Source: Silene latifolia (Eukaryota; Streptophyta; Magnoliopsida; Caryophyllales; Caryophyllaceae). From it: 64,000 nt of DNA. Position numbers and translations under genes: made by a program. Of this stretch, positions 34,828-45,871 are shown piece after piece. Every line of letters starts with the position of its first letter. Positions within the stretch are counted from its first letter, which is position 1. Where the stretch lies: NCBI RefSeq assembly GCF_048544455.1, contig NC_133534.1, forward strand, positions 120,366,269 through 120,430,268, in the 5' to 3' direction. A model generated the notes under the pieces. The model made no database searches. It worked only from the letters and a program-made list of their open reading frames with translations, and had not been told where the DNA came from.

Positions 34828-36073
34828 ATGGTAGAACTCACCCCTGAACAACAATTGGCGGCTGCCTTGGCTAAAATCAAAGAGTTGGAGACAATTCAAG
34901 AAAAGGCGACCTAAGCGAAAGCCGAAATCGAGATGAAGGAATCTGAGTCTAACCTGAAGAAGAAATTGGAAAATCAGGCTTCAGGCTCCAAGACCAGATT
35001 CGAACCAGGAACCCCATTCTCATCCATTATCAAAAACATTGACTTTTCCAATTTTGGAACTCCGGAGAAGGATACCCCATCCGGCACTCAAATCATTCCC
35101 AATGATGAAACAAACAAAACTGAAGCAGCAATAATGATGGCTATGCTTCAGGAAATTCAAAAACTCCACAACAAAATAGAAAATATACCTAGTGTGCCAG
35201 ACCCTGTGGCTGAAGTAGAAGTTGACAGCTTCGCTGATTCACCCTTTGTAGATGAGATTGCAAAAATTGATCTCCTCAAGAAATTCACCGTCCCATCCAT
35301 GAGAACTTATGATGGAACGTCTGATTCACAAAATCACGTTGCCATATTCAAACAGAAGATGTTGGCTGCCTCAATACCCAGTGAACTCAGGCAGGTCTGC
35401 ATGTGTAAAGGCTTTGGTACAACCCTGACCGGAGCAGCATTACAATGGTTCATCAATCTCCCAAATGGAAGTATCAAGAATTTTGCAGAATTGGTCAATG
35501 CCTTCAATCAACAATTCGCAAAAGCAGAGACATGGCCAAGAGACCCGTAAGAACTGTTCAGGGTAAAGCAACTTCCCGAAGAATATCTCAAAGAATTCTG
35601 GCAAGATTTGTCAAAGAGAAGGTAGTCATTCCCGTGTGTGACGAAGAAACAATGAAGAGAAGCCTTCGTGCAAGGAGTCCTGCTGACGGTGACATCTATG
35701 CAGCTTAACCAAAAAAGTCCGCCCAACCTTTGCCCTTTGTTCAATCCATCGCCTTAGAACATGTCGATTGGAGGAAGATCCCAACTTCAGAACAAACTCG
35801 TCCGGAGGAAAGCAAGGCTATGGACACAGTAACAGGAAAAGCTCCTACCAGAAAGGAGGCAACCCCAGATCAGCACCCTATTCCAGGCCTGAGCGATCTG
35901 AAGTAAACGTGGCACAAGAACACAAAGGTAACCTTTCTAGCCTACCAACTATTTCTGAATATAACTTCTCTATAAATACTGCAGGATTAATCAAACGCCT
36001 GGAAAGCTTGGGAGATACGGTCAGATGGCCCAAAAAATCCAACAACCCCAGGAAAGATCCAACGAGATGGTGT
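34828..36073 (+). pseudogene. C gag (stops, interrupted by B)
   Basis: ATG at 34828 (MVELTPEQQLAAALAKIKEL) is followed by an in-frame TAA near 34912. The open stretch 34933-35550 holds the gag core: FTVPSMRTYDGTSDSQNHVAIFKQKM, CKGFGTTLTGAALQWFINLPNGSIKNFAELVNAF. After stops and shifts around 35550-35720 the C-terminal part is open at 35768-36169 (RPERSEVNVAQEHKGNLSSLPTISEYNF, NPRKDPTRWCDF). B enters directly after this motif at 36079, and the matching remainder starts at 45867. Gag of this type forms the particle. It is degenerate. Confidence 0.83.
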
Positions 36074-36078
36074 GACTT
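36074..36078. repeat. B target-site duplication, left copy (GACTT)
   Basis: GACTT before TGATGTGACC matches GACTT at 45867-45871 after the LTR end TGATCA. Confidence 0.93.
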
Positions 36079-36424
36079 TGATGTGACCATAATTGGCGCA
36101 TATTTAGCCCCCGAATTACCATTGTTTCCATGCTTTTTAGTGCCTATTTGGGTCATTTCTTATCTTTAGTTCTTTGTTTTGCATATTCTTTGAGATTTTG
36201 ATCCCTTGGTAGGAAAGGAGTAAGAATCTTGCATTTTCATGGCAAAACGAGGCTAAATTGATTGTATTCAATGACCAAGCATCAAGAAGAGACAAGACTA
36301 GAAGGCCTTTGTACATATTATAGTAGAAGAACAATGTTGAGAAAGGATCCTTGCGTCCCCAAGGAAATCCCAAAGGAATTTATGAAGAAAAGGGAAGAAA
36401 AGAAGAAGAATTGAAGCTGACCAA

Positions 36425-36605
36425 CAATCCGAACGGATTGCAGACAATCCGCCCGTCCAGCCAGTACAATCCGAGCGTCCCTCCTTGGAATCCGCTCGGA
36501 TTCCCCCTCAACAATCCGAGCGTCCCTCTCCTGAATCCGCTCGGATCGCACAGCCCAAATCCGGCCGTCCCGACTCTAATCCGCACGGATTCCTGCACAG
36601 CACGG
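36425..36605. repeat. AATCCG-NN-CGGATT palindrome array in B 5' LTR
   Basis: About ten units in 180 bp, including AATCCGAACGGATT, AATCCGCCCGTCC, AATCCGAGCGTCC, AATCCGCTCGGATT and AATCCGCACGGATT. The outer six bases on each side are complementary in the GATT-ending units. Confidence 0.85.
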
Positions 36606-36736
36606 ATTTCATTCTTCAAGCTACGAAAAGAGAAGCCCTTCTCTCAGAAAATACCGGGTCCTCCTTGCTCAACTTAAAAAGTGTAATTACTAGTTTAGCC
36701 CTTAGTTAACCCTAATGCATCCTCCCTAGTTTTCAC

Positions 36737-36744
36737 TATAAATA
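36737..36744 (+). promoter_or_regulatory. TATA box of B 5' LTR
   Basis: TATAAATA in TTCACTATAAATACCCCATTAG, the same context as in A and in the 3' LTR (44769-44776). Confidence 0.7.
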
Positions 36745-37839
36745 CCCCATTAGGCTAATTAGAGGAGCATGTTCTTCTTATCAATATTTAGAGTAGTTAA
36801 TATCAATCAAATCTCTCTTCAATATTGTAATCAAGTATTAATCAAGTTTTAATCCAAGTTTTAGTTCTTTAATCTCTCTCTTGTTCTTCCTTTATTTTGG
36901 GTAATTAGAAGATTATTGGGTTTATTGGGAGATTGACAACCTTCCATCAATCATCAAGTTCTTCTATTATTCTTTGCATTATTATTTTGGAATCATTAGT
37001 AGGTATAATCTCTTAATCCCTTTTTAATTATTGCTAATTACTTTCATTTATTCATCATGTTTCATATTGTTGGTATGATTGACAACCTTGCTAGCATGAT
37101 CAACATGATAATGAGTGAGTAGTCTCTTAGCTAGGGTTTAATGGGTGATTAGGGGAAACCATCATGGTTAATGATTCATGCTTAAATCAATATGCTTTCA
37201 TATCTTATTTGCTTGCTTGTTTTGATCTTAATACATGCACATGTTATATTTGATGAAATGCTAAGCCTATGAATCCTTGCATTTACTATCATCTCCTATC
37301 TTTTCAATGAGACTTGTAAGACATGACCCAACTCGAGTCTTGTTAGACCATGCATGTGTTGAGTAGGAAAGATTAAGTCGACTTGTAGGTGTTGTACAAT
37401 CTAATCGATTCGGCTCCGGGACCCAAACTTTCCTAGGATTGTAAGATATAACCCAACTCAATCCATCACAACAATAATTGCTTGCTTATAATTTGAGAAC
37501 ATGTTTGTATGATCATATCCCATGATTCCCCTATGAACCCATGACACCCTAGTGCTTTTAATCAATTGTTTACACCCCTTATTTTATTCATCTTGCTAGT
37601 TTATTTTCATTGTTATTTTAGTTTAGTGACCTTCTACATCAACCCAATTTGTGACACCCCTAGACACTACTAGTTACAATAGAATTCTCATTTCAATACC
37701 CGTCCCTTGGGATCCGACCTTTACTTGCCTCTTTACTAATTGTAGAGTTGTTTGTGAAGTATAAATTGTGTTTTGTATCGACCATTGACCAACGACCACA
37801 TATACTTAATTGTGAACACCAAATGGCCTCGATAAAAAA

Positions 37840-37857
37840 TGGCGCCGTTGCCGGGGA
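37840..37857 (+). promoter_or_regulatory. B primer binding site (tRNA-Asp type)
   Basis: TGGCGCCGTTGCCGGGGA, four bases after the LTR end, the standard Athila-type site. Confidence 0.88.
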
Positions 37858-37975
37858 CGGTGTTTAATTGATTTAAGATTTCTTTTATTGTTATTAGTTG
37901 TGTCTTTCTTCACCTTGGGGAAGTAAAACTCCTCAAGGTTTGTTCTAATTGTTTTTGAGTTGTTTGATATTTTGC

Positions 37976-40770
37976 ATGTCTAGAAGGTTACAAGGTAATT
38001 TGTTACCTTTTGACCGTGAAATCGAAAGAACCTTGACGAATAATAGGAGACTTGTTAGGAGGAATTTGAGAGGTGTTGGTGAAGTTGTTCAACCCACTAG
38101 TGAGTTTGTCAATCCTTTCGCAATAGAAGGAGAAGAGAACCCATTAAACAATACCACACAAAATCCACCTACAATGCCTAAATTCTCGTCACACTCTTTA
38201 CCCACCGAGGAGAATCTACCAAATGGTACTCCTACACCACAACATCTAACCGGAAATTTTATTGCCAAGTCCGCCTTCATCCAATTAGTTGAGAGGAGCC
38301 AATTCGGGGGAATGCCTAGTGAGGACCCTCATTCTCATATGGAAACCTTTTGCGATTATTGTGATGCTATCTCTCAAACGGGCGTGACTCAAGACCAAAT
38401 TAGATGGGTCTTATTTCCTTTTTCGTTAATCGGCACCGCAAAGCAATGGTTGAAGGGCCTTGATAAGGCCACCCTTGGAATAGATTCTTGGAAGAAGTTA
38501 GCTCTAGCTTTCTACAAAAATTCTACCCACTAGGAAAAGACTAACATGCTAAGAGCTCAAATTACGGGTTTTAAGCAAAGGGATGAAGAATCTTTGTATG
38601 AAGCTTGGGAGCGGTTCAAAGGTATTTGTCGCTCATGTCCTCACCATGGACTTAGCGAATGGTTTTTGGTACAACAATTTTGGAATGGTTTATATGAAGA
38701 TTCAAGGAACATTCTCAATATGGGATCAGATGGAATGTTCACCGAAGTTGATGACAATCAAACATGGAACAAGATTGAGGAAATGGCAGTCCATAATTCA
38801 CAATATAGTAGACCTCGCAAGGCTACTAGAGGAGGAAAGTATGAAGTGGACTCCGTTACTCAATTAGGTGCTCAACTTAGTGCTCACATTGACACAATCA
38901 ACTTGAAGTTTGAACAAGCTATGGCTAGACTTGAGGAAAACTCGAAATCATCAAAGCATCATGTCAATGCCATGACGGCATCCTCATCAATCCCAAGTGG
39001 GATATGTGAGAATTGTGGAACTTTGGGTCATGACCCAAGTGAGTGTAGGGGAACAACCGAACAAGTTAATGCTTTCCAAGCTTACAAAAGTGGTACCCCT
39101 TATTCAAATTTTTACAATGAAAACACCAAGTTCCATCCAAATCTCTCATACAAAAGCCAAAATGTTCAAAACCCTCAAACAACATACACTCCACCACCCA
39201 TGAGAAACCAAAATCAAAGACCCTTTTACAATCAAAACCAAGGTTACCAAAATCAAAATCCATACAATCACCAAAATGACCAAGGTTTTGATGTCCAAAA
39301 AGCGGTCCTCCAAATGCAAAAGAATCAACAAGAATTTTTCACTCAAATGCAAAAAGATAGCCAAGCAAAAGACACCACCATCAACAACATTCTAGCTCAC
39401 ACCAAGATGTTGGAAACACAATTGACTCAACTAGCATCTTCAAGCTAACAAAGACAAAAGGGGCAATTACCACCTCAAAGTAATCCCCCTAGACATGAAA
39501 CGGTTAGTGCCATTCACTTGAGAAGTGGTACAAGGTATGAGGCACCGAAGAAGCAAGTTGAGGATGAAGTTGTGGAAGCTAGTGAAAAGGAAGAAATTGT
39601 GCAAAGCCCCAAAGAAGGGGAATCATCAAAAGAAGAAAGTTCAAAGAAAAATGAAGACAAGGCCAAAGAGAAGGAGCCCATTGTGATTAGACTTCCTTTT
39701 CCAAGTCGTCAAGCCAAGCCCAAATTTGATGATCAACTTGGAAAGTTCATGGAGATTGTGAAGAATTTAGAAGTCTCAATTCCTTTCACGGAATTAATCA
39801 ATCACGTTCCGGCCTATGCAAAGTATATGAAAGATATCCTCACAAAGAAGAAGTCGATCCGGAAACTTGAGACTATCGCCTTCACTAAGGTGAGTAGTGC
39901 AATACTTCATGGGAGTTCACCTCCAAAGTTAAAGGATCCGGGAAGCTTCTCAATACCGTGTACCATTGGCGACACGACGATCAACAAAGCCTTATGTGAT
40001 CTAGGGGCTAGTGTGAGTGTCATGCCGTACTCGGTGAGTAAAAGGTTGGGAATGGGAGAGCTTAAATGCACCAATATCACACTCCAAATGGCCGATAGAT
40101 CGACGAAGACACCATTAGGGATATGGGAAGATGTCCGCGTGCGGGTGGGAAGTTTTTCATCCCGGTGGACTTTGTCATTGTTGATATGGAGGAAGATTCC
40201 AACATTCCTATCATCTTAGGAAGACCTTTCCTACACACCGCCGGTGCGGTGATTGATGTGAAACATGGAGAGCTCACTCTAGAAGTGGGAGATGAAAGCA
40301 TAACTTTTAATCTTGACAAAACCATGAGAGCTCCTCGTTTACATGAGCCATGTTTCATGATCGATCATTATAGCCGAAAAGATGAAAGGAAGAAATCGGA
40401 ACTCCAATGGAAGAAGAAAGATGAAGATGCTCCATTCAAAGAGCAAGTGAATTGTGACAAGGAGAGCTTGCAAAGCTCATCAAAATCAACCAAGGAAGAA
40501 GAGGATGGCCTCATTGGCCAAGAGAAGAAATTGGGAGAGTTGTCTCCATCTAAGCAAGAGATTTTCAATGATCAACTCAATGAAGTTTGTGGTCTTTGGG
40601 ATGACGAGTTTGAAGGGATTTTTAATCCCTACATTGGGCATGCCATCGATCATGATCAACAACAAGGGCCACGGTCTATTGAGGACCTCTACCATAATAA
40701 TGAACAAGCTTTTGATTACTTTTTCAAGGTGTTGAGCAACATCAACAACACCTTGAACATGCCCCCTTGA
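37976..40770 (+). pseudogene. B gag-protease polyprotein
   Basis: Starts at ATG 37976 (MSRRLQGNLLPFDREIERT). The gag core runs through 38533 and 38546-39448 in one frame, with a small compensated shift and stop at about 38515-38533. The zinc knuckle is CENCGTLGHDPSEC (about 39008), followed by a Gln/Asn-rich region (NQNQGYQNQNPYNHQND). A stop interrupts at 39446 (TCA-type codon now TAA). The protease domain is at 39518-40770, with DLGASVSVMPYSV and IPIILGRPFLHTAGA, and a frameshift near 40135 caused by a GC-rich replacement. The acidic tail ends LNMPP. There is no RT after it. It is less damaged than in A, but still not translatable as one protein. Confidence 0.9.
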
Positions 40771-41498
40771 CATCTCATCAAGAATGAGAGTTTGATGGAG
40801 TCCTCCCTAAACCATCACTTGTAAATATTTCTAACTCCCTAACTTACATTTCAATTTTTGTATTGCATTTTTTTTGTCATTTTTGGATTTTTATTTACTT
40901 TGATCAAAATAATTGTCATGTAAGAGAGAAGTGAGGGAGGGACTAACGACTTCAATTGATGTGTAGTGCCTTACCTTAGTGTGGGGATGGGAATTGTCTA
41001 GGCTATTCATGCCTTAGTAGTGCCCCCACAATGAAGAACACAAGAAATGAAGAAGAATGGAAGAATGGTAAAGGGGAATGCATTGTGCACGAATGGAATG
41101 AATCCGGGTACAAAGGACCAGAATCCGAGCGGATTGTACCAAATCCGCCCGTCTTCAACAATCCGAGCGTCCTGCTGAGAAGACGCCCGTCCTGAGCTGA
41201 GCTGAAAATTGAAAATTTCTTGACTGTTGAAGAATCCGAGCGGATTTCTGGAAAGACGCCCGTCTCATAGAATCCGTCCGTCTTGTGAAGAAGACGCCCG
41301 TCTTTGTAGCTGAAGAAAACAAAGAAATTTCTCTGGACTGAAATCCGTCCGTCCTGCAGCAAATCCGCCCGTCCCATCACAGAAGAATCCGAGCGGATTC
41401 CCCAGAATCCGCCCGTCTTTAGGCGAGCTTAACGAAAATTTTGAAGCGCGAGAATCCGCACGGATTGGGCCTAATCCGCACGGATTGCCCCTGCGTTT
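40771..41498 (+). other. B inter-ORF region with palindromic motif array
   Basis: No gene. The first 330 bases match A 29124-29440. From 41098 to 41490 there is an array of AATCCG/AAGACG units richer in the full palindrome AATCCGAGCGGATT than in A. CTTTAAATACCCTCCCACC follows. Confidence 0.75.
41098..41490. repeat. AATCCG/AAGACG motif array, internal copy in B
   Basis: About fifteen units in 390 bp: AATCCGAGCGGATT, AATCCGCCCGTCTTC, AAGACGCCCGTCTC, AATCCGTCCGTCTTG, AATCCGCACGGATT and others. Half-sites recombine freely (AATCC with TCTT, AAGAC with TCTT). Spacers are 5-30 bp and not conserved. Confidence 0.85.
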
Positions 41499-42141
41499 TT
41501 GAAAATTTCGACTTCTTTAAATACCCTCCCACCTTCATTCCTTCATTCATTCATTCATAAACACTACCCACAACATCAAAACCCTCATCCTCTCCATCAC
41601 AAAAGCAAAAACCCTCAACAAAATCCACCAAAATCAAATCAAACCATCATTCAACAACAAAAGGGTGATCATGAAACCCCCTCCTCTTCCATTGTTATAC
41701 CGCCTTACCCCTTTGTGTATGAAGAGTTCAAACCGGAAGGAGTTGAAATTGGGAAAGACTATGTCACTCTTCTTATGCAAGCCATGCACAAGCAAGCTTA
41801 TGAAGATCGGAAGAATGCATATTTGGCTCAATATCCTCCCCTCCTACATTTAGCTAGCCAAGGACTCCTTGATCCATCTTGTCCTTTGCCTAGTTGGGCG
41901 GATAAAGAAGCCTTGTTTCCGGGTGCATCTAGGGACGTGGTGGAAGATAATGAGGTTGTTTGAAATGGTGAAGAAATTGATGATAATGTTGAGGAAGAAG
42001 CAAGTGGAGATGTAGAAAGAGATGGTGAAGATGATGATGAACAAGATGAGGAAGAAAGTGAAGAAGAAAGTGCCAAGTAAAGTGGCAATGTGACCACTTC
42101 TCATGAGGGAAGTGATGATGATGATAGCATGATGGAGGACT
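41499..42141 (+). pseudogene. B envelope-like ORF, internally deleted
   Basis: Only the C-terminal third remains (SSSIVIPPYPFVYEEFKPEG, TLLMQAMHKQAYEDRKNAYL, GLLDPSCPLPSWAD), joined to 5' untranslated sequence at about 41655-41670. Compared with A, about 1.3 kb coding for the MARTK start and the main body is missing. The frame continues past a stop at 41961 into an acidic tail ending MMED at about 42141. No product is expected. Confidence 0.8.
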
Positions 42142-44107
42142 AGCAAGCCTTGGAGACTCCTACACTCCCATGGTTTGTGTCTATATCTCTTTGTATTTTA
42201 TTTCATTTTGATCATTGTTGGTTTAGTCCTAGCAACATCAAAGGACTCACACCTCGGTACCATTGAGGTGTTCTTTATTGTTCCCATTTGTAAAATCCAA
42301 AATGACAATCTAGTTTCATGCATAGCATAGTGTGTGCATGAACTACCCCAATGCTTTGACATTAGCTATAGTGTCTCATTTGGTTTGGGGAAGTTGATGC
42401 ATACACAACGGGAGGTAATCTAAATTATCCTCTCCGTCATAACAAAAATCATGCATCATGTAGTGTAGCTTAGTATAGAATTGCATTTAGTATAGAAATC
42501 ATGCATCATCTTTGCATAATTTCCATCATTTTGGCCATTGAGGACAATGCCCATATTAGTGTGGGGATGGGAAATTCTAACACTTAACTTTTATTCAAAA
42601 ACCCATAAAAATTGAAAATTTTCAAAAACCATAAAAATTTGAAAAATTGAAAACCCAAAAACAAGTTCATTTCCTTTGTATATATTGTCTTGTATATATT
42701 GTGTTTGTTTTATCCTTGTTCACTTTGATTGACTACGCCACATCCGAGACATGAGGATATTGAAGACCGCATGGTATGATCTTTCCAATCTCCTTTTTCC
42801 TCTTTATGTTAATGACTATGTGGCTTTATTTTGATTGATGCGGTAAAAACAATGTGAACTTAGGACTTGCATTTATTTTATATGACATATTAGTTGGTAG
42901 AAACATTTGCATTAGGATGTGTATATGTTAGTTGCATCATGGCATGTAGTTTGCATGTTAGAAAAATTTTGCGAAACCGTCTACTTGGGAAGCTTGACAA
43001 GTGTATATAGGCCCTAGTAGATGCTTTTTATTCTTAAGACTTTGCTTGTTAGAATGCTTGTAAAACACCATAGGATGTGTCATGCTAGTATCCTTTGACC
43101 CATGGTTTAAGGCCTAGTCAAGAGTACCTTGTGGTGTGATAACTCCTTGGCTACCGTTTATTCCAAGGTGACCCTTGAAACCATGCACCCATACATCCAT
43201 CATCCATGTTCTACCATATTTTTGTCATCAAAGGGAATGGGCACAAAAAGAAATTGTTCAAAAATTTGAGTTCAATGAAATGAAAAGTGAAAGAAAGTTT
43301 GCAAAAATGCATCAAAAGAAAAGAGGAGCAAAAATAGAACTCCTAAAGCTTCAAATACAAGGCACCCTCGTTACTAATTGGGGTGACTTTGAAAATGTTC
43401 AAAAAGAAATGCAAAAAAAGTTGTCAAGTGTTGAAATGCCAAAAATCAAAAAGAAATGGCAAGAAAGTGTTCTCAAATGTCAAATGCCACATGAAATTGG
43501 GGGGAAAAACAAAAACAAAACCAAACTCCCAAAATGAAACTCAAATATCTATTGATCCCTTCATCCATCGTATCCATTTTTGTGCATGGTAGAGAGGGGA
43601 CGACCCTTCTTCTTGTCTAGGCAAGAGGGGGAATTCCGCGATCCTCCAGTGTTTCTAACACCATAGGAAGCCTATTCTTGACGAAAGCATTTAACGATTC
43701 AGGACAAAGGTACCCTAGCTTGACACAACTTGGAGGTGATTTATTGGGATCCTTCTAGGCTTAGTAGTTTGAACAAATTGCATCTATGAAGGATTGTGTA
43801 CCCTTGAATTGCTTCCCTTGTAGATAATTTCCGCCACTTGATGAGGGAGTGGCTATTCTTTTTGTAGATGCATCCATTATGTGATTTTATGTGCTTTAAT
43901 GTTTGGATGTGTCGCCATTTTGGCAAGACCCACCTTGCCTTGCAAGAAGGCATCCTACCTCATGGTTGTCTTGTTGTGAGTTGAAGGGGCGGAGTGAGAC
44001 CCGCTAATTGTCTCATATCGGCTATTATTATTAGGATAGGTTAGTTTTGGTCCTAGTCTTTGTCACCTCTTTACTCGGGACGAGCAAAGGTTCGGTTTGG
44101 GGATATT
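42142..44107 (+). other. B 3' untranslated region
   Basis: Closely matches 31720-33695 in A. An open stretch at 43175-43537 (120 residues, Lys-rich, FEFNEMKSERKFAKMHQKKR) is broken by a stop in A, so it is probably not a gene. The end, GTTCGGTTTGGGGATATT, is the purine tract. Confidence 0.7.
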
Positions 44108-45866
44108 TGATGTGACCATAATTGGCGCATATTTAGCCCCCGAATTACCATTGTTTCCATGCTTTTTAGTGCCTATTTGGGTCATTTCTTATCTTTAGTT
44201 CTTTGTTTTGCATATTCTTTGAGATTTTGATCCCTTGGTAGGAAAGGAGTAAGAATCTTGCATTTTCATGGCAAAACGAGGCTAAATTGATTGTATTCAA
44301 TGACCAAGCATCAAGAAGAGACAAGACTAGAAGGCCTTTGTACATATTATAGTAGAAGAACAATGTTGAGAAAGGATCCTTGCGTCCCCAAGGAAATCCC
44401 CAAGGAATTTATGAAGAAAAGGGAAGAAAAGAAGAAGAATTGAAGCCGACCAACAATCCGAACGGATTGCGGACAATCCGCCCGTCCGGCCCAAGTACAA
44501 TCCGAGCGTCCCTCCTTGGAATCCGCTCGGATTCCCCTTCAACAATCCGAGCGTCCCTCTCCTAAATCCGCTCGGATCGCACAGCCCAAATCCGGCCGTC
44601 CCGACTCTAATCCGCATGCAGTTCGCGACAAAGACGGATTTCATTCTTCAAGCTACGAAAAGAGAAGCCCTTCTCTCGAGAAAATACCAGTCCTCCTTGC
44701 TCAACTTAAAAAGTGTAATTACTAGTTTAGCCCTTAGTTAACCCTAATGCATCCTCCCTAATTTTCACTATAAATACCCCATTAGGCTAATTAGAGGAGC
44801 ATGTTCTTCTTATCAATATTTAGAGTAGTTAATATCAATCAAATCTCTCTTCAATATTGTAATCAAGTATTAATCAAGTTTTAATCCAAGTTTTAGTTCT
44901 TTAATCTCTCTCTTGTTCTTCCTTTATTTTGGGTAATTAGAAGATTATTGGGTTTATTGGGAGATTGACAACCTTCCATCAATCATCAAGTTCTTCTATT
45001 ATTCTTTGCATTATTATTTTGGAATCATTAGTAGGTATAATCTCTTAATCCCTTTTTAATTATTGCTAATTACTTTCATTTATTCATCATGTTTCATATT
45101 GTTGGTATGATTGACAACCTTGCTAGCATGATCAACATGATAATGAGTGAGTAGTCTCTTAGCTAGGGTTTAATGGGTGATTAGGGAAACCAACATGGGG
45201 AATGATTCATGCTTAAATCAATATGCTTTCATATCTTATTTGCTTGCTTGTTTTGATCTTAATACATGCACATGTTATATTTGATGAAATGCTAAGCCTA
45301 TGAATCCTTGCATTTACTATCATCTCCTATCTTTTCAATGAGACTTGTAAGACATAACCCAACTCGAGTCTTGTTAGACCATGCATGTGTTGAGTAGGAA
45401 AGATTAAGTCGACTTGTAGGTGTTGTACAATCTAATCGATTCGGCTCCGGGACCCAAACTTTCCTAGGATTGTAAGATATAACCCAACTCAATCCATCAC
45501 AACAATAATTGCTTGCTTATAATTTGAGAACATGTTTGTATGATCATATCCCATGATTCCCCTATGAACCCATGACACCCTAGTGCTTTTAATCAATTGT
45601 TTACACCCCTTATTTTATTCATCTTGCTAGTTTATTTTCATTGTTATTTTAGTTTAGTGACCTTCTACATAAACCCAATTTGTGACACCCCTAGACACTA
45701 CTAGTTACAATAGAATTCTCATTTCAATACCCGTCCCTTGGGATCCGACCTTTACTTGCCTCTTTACTAATTGTAGAGTTGTTTGTGAAGTATAAATTGT
45801 GTTTTGTATCGACCATTGACCAACGACCACATATACTTAATTGTGAACACCAAATGGCCTTGATCA
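44108..45866 (+). repeat. B 3' LTR
   Basis: 1759 bp, TGATGTGACC to CCTTGATCA. Near-identical to 36079-37835 except in the motif array (44455-44635), where small indels and one replaced stretch occur. TATAAATA is at 44769-44776. Confidence 0.93.
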
Positions 45867-45871
45867 GACTT
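45867..45871. repeat. B target-site duplication, right copy (GACTT)
   Basis: Matches 36074-36078; C gag sense resumes directly. Confidence 0.93.

Larger units (their letters stand above)
36079..37835 (+). repeat. B 5' LTR
   Basis: 1757 bp, TGATGTGACC to CCTCGATAA. The expected CA end reads AA here; the 3' copy ends TGATCA. The motif array is at 36425-36605 and the TATA box at 36737-36744. Confidence 0.93.
36079..45866 (+). mobile_element. Element B: complete Athila-like element lacking RT and integrase
   Basis: 5' LTR 36079-37835, PBS, gag-protease 37976-40770, motif-array region, shortened envelope-like ORF (to about 42141), 2 kb 3' region, purine tract and 3' LTR 44108-45866, with GACTT duplications. 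It shares gene order and most sequence with A but has a longer LTR (about 1.76 kb against 1.44 kb) and a deletion of most of the envelope-like ORF. The two LTRs differ at roughly fifteen places by eye, many of them in the motif array, so the insertion is fairly recent. It needs RT and integrase from another element. Confidence 0.95.
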
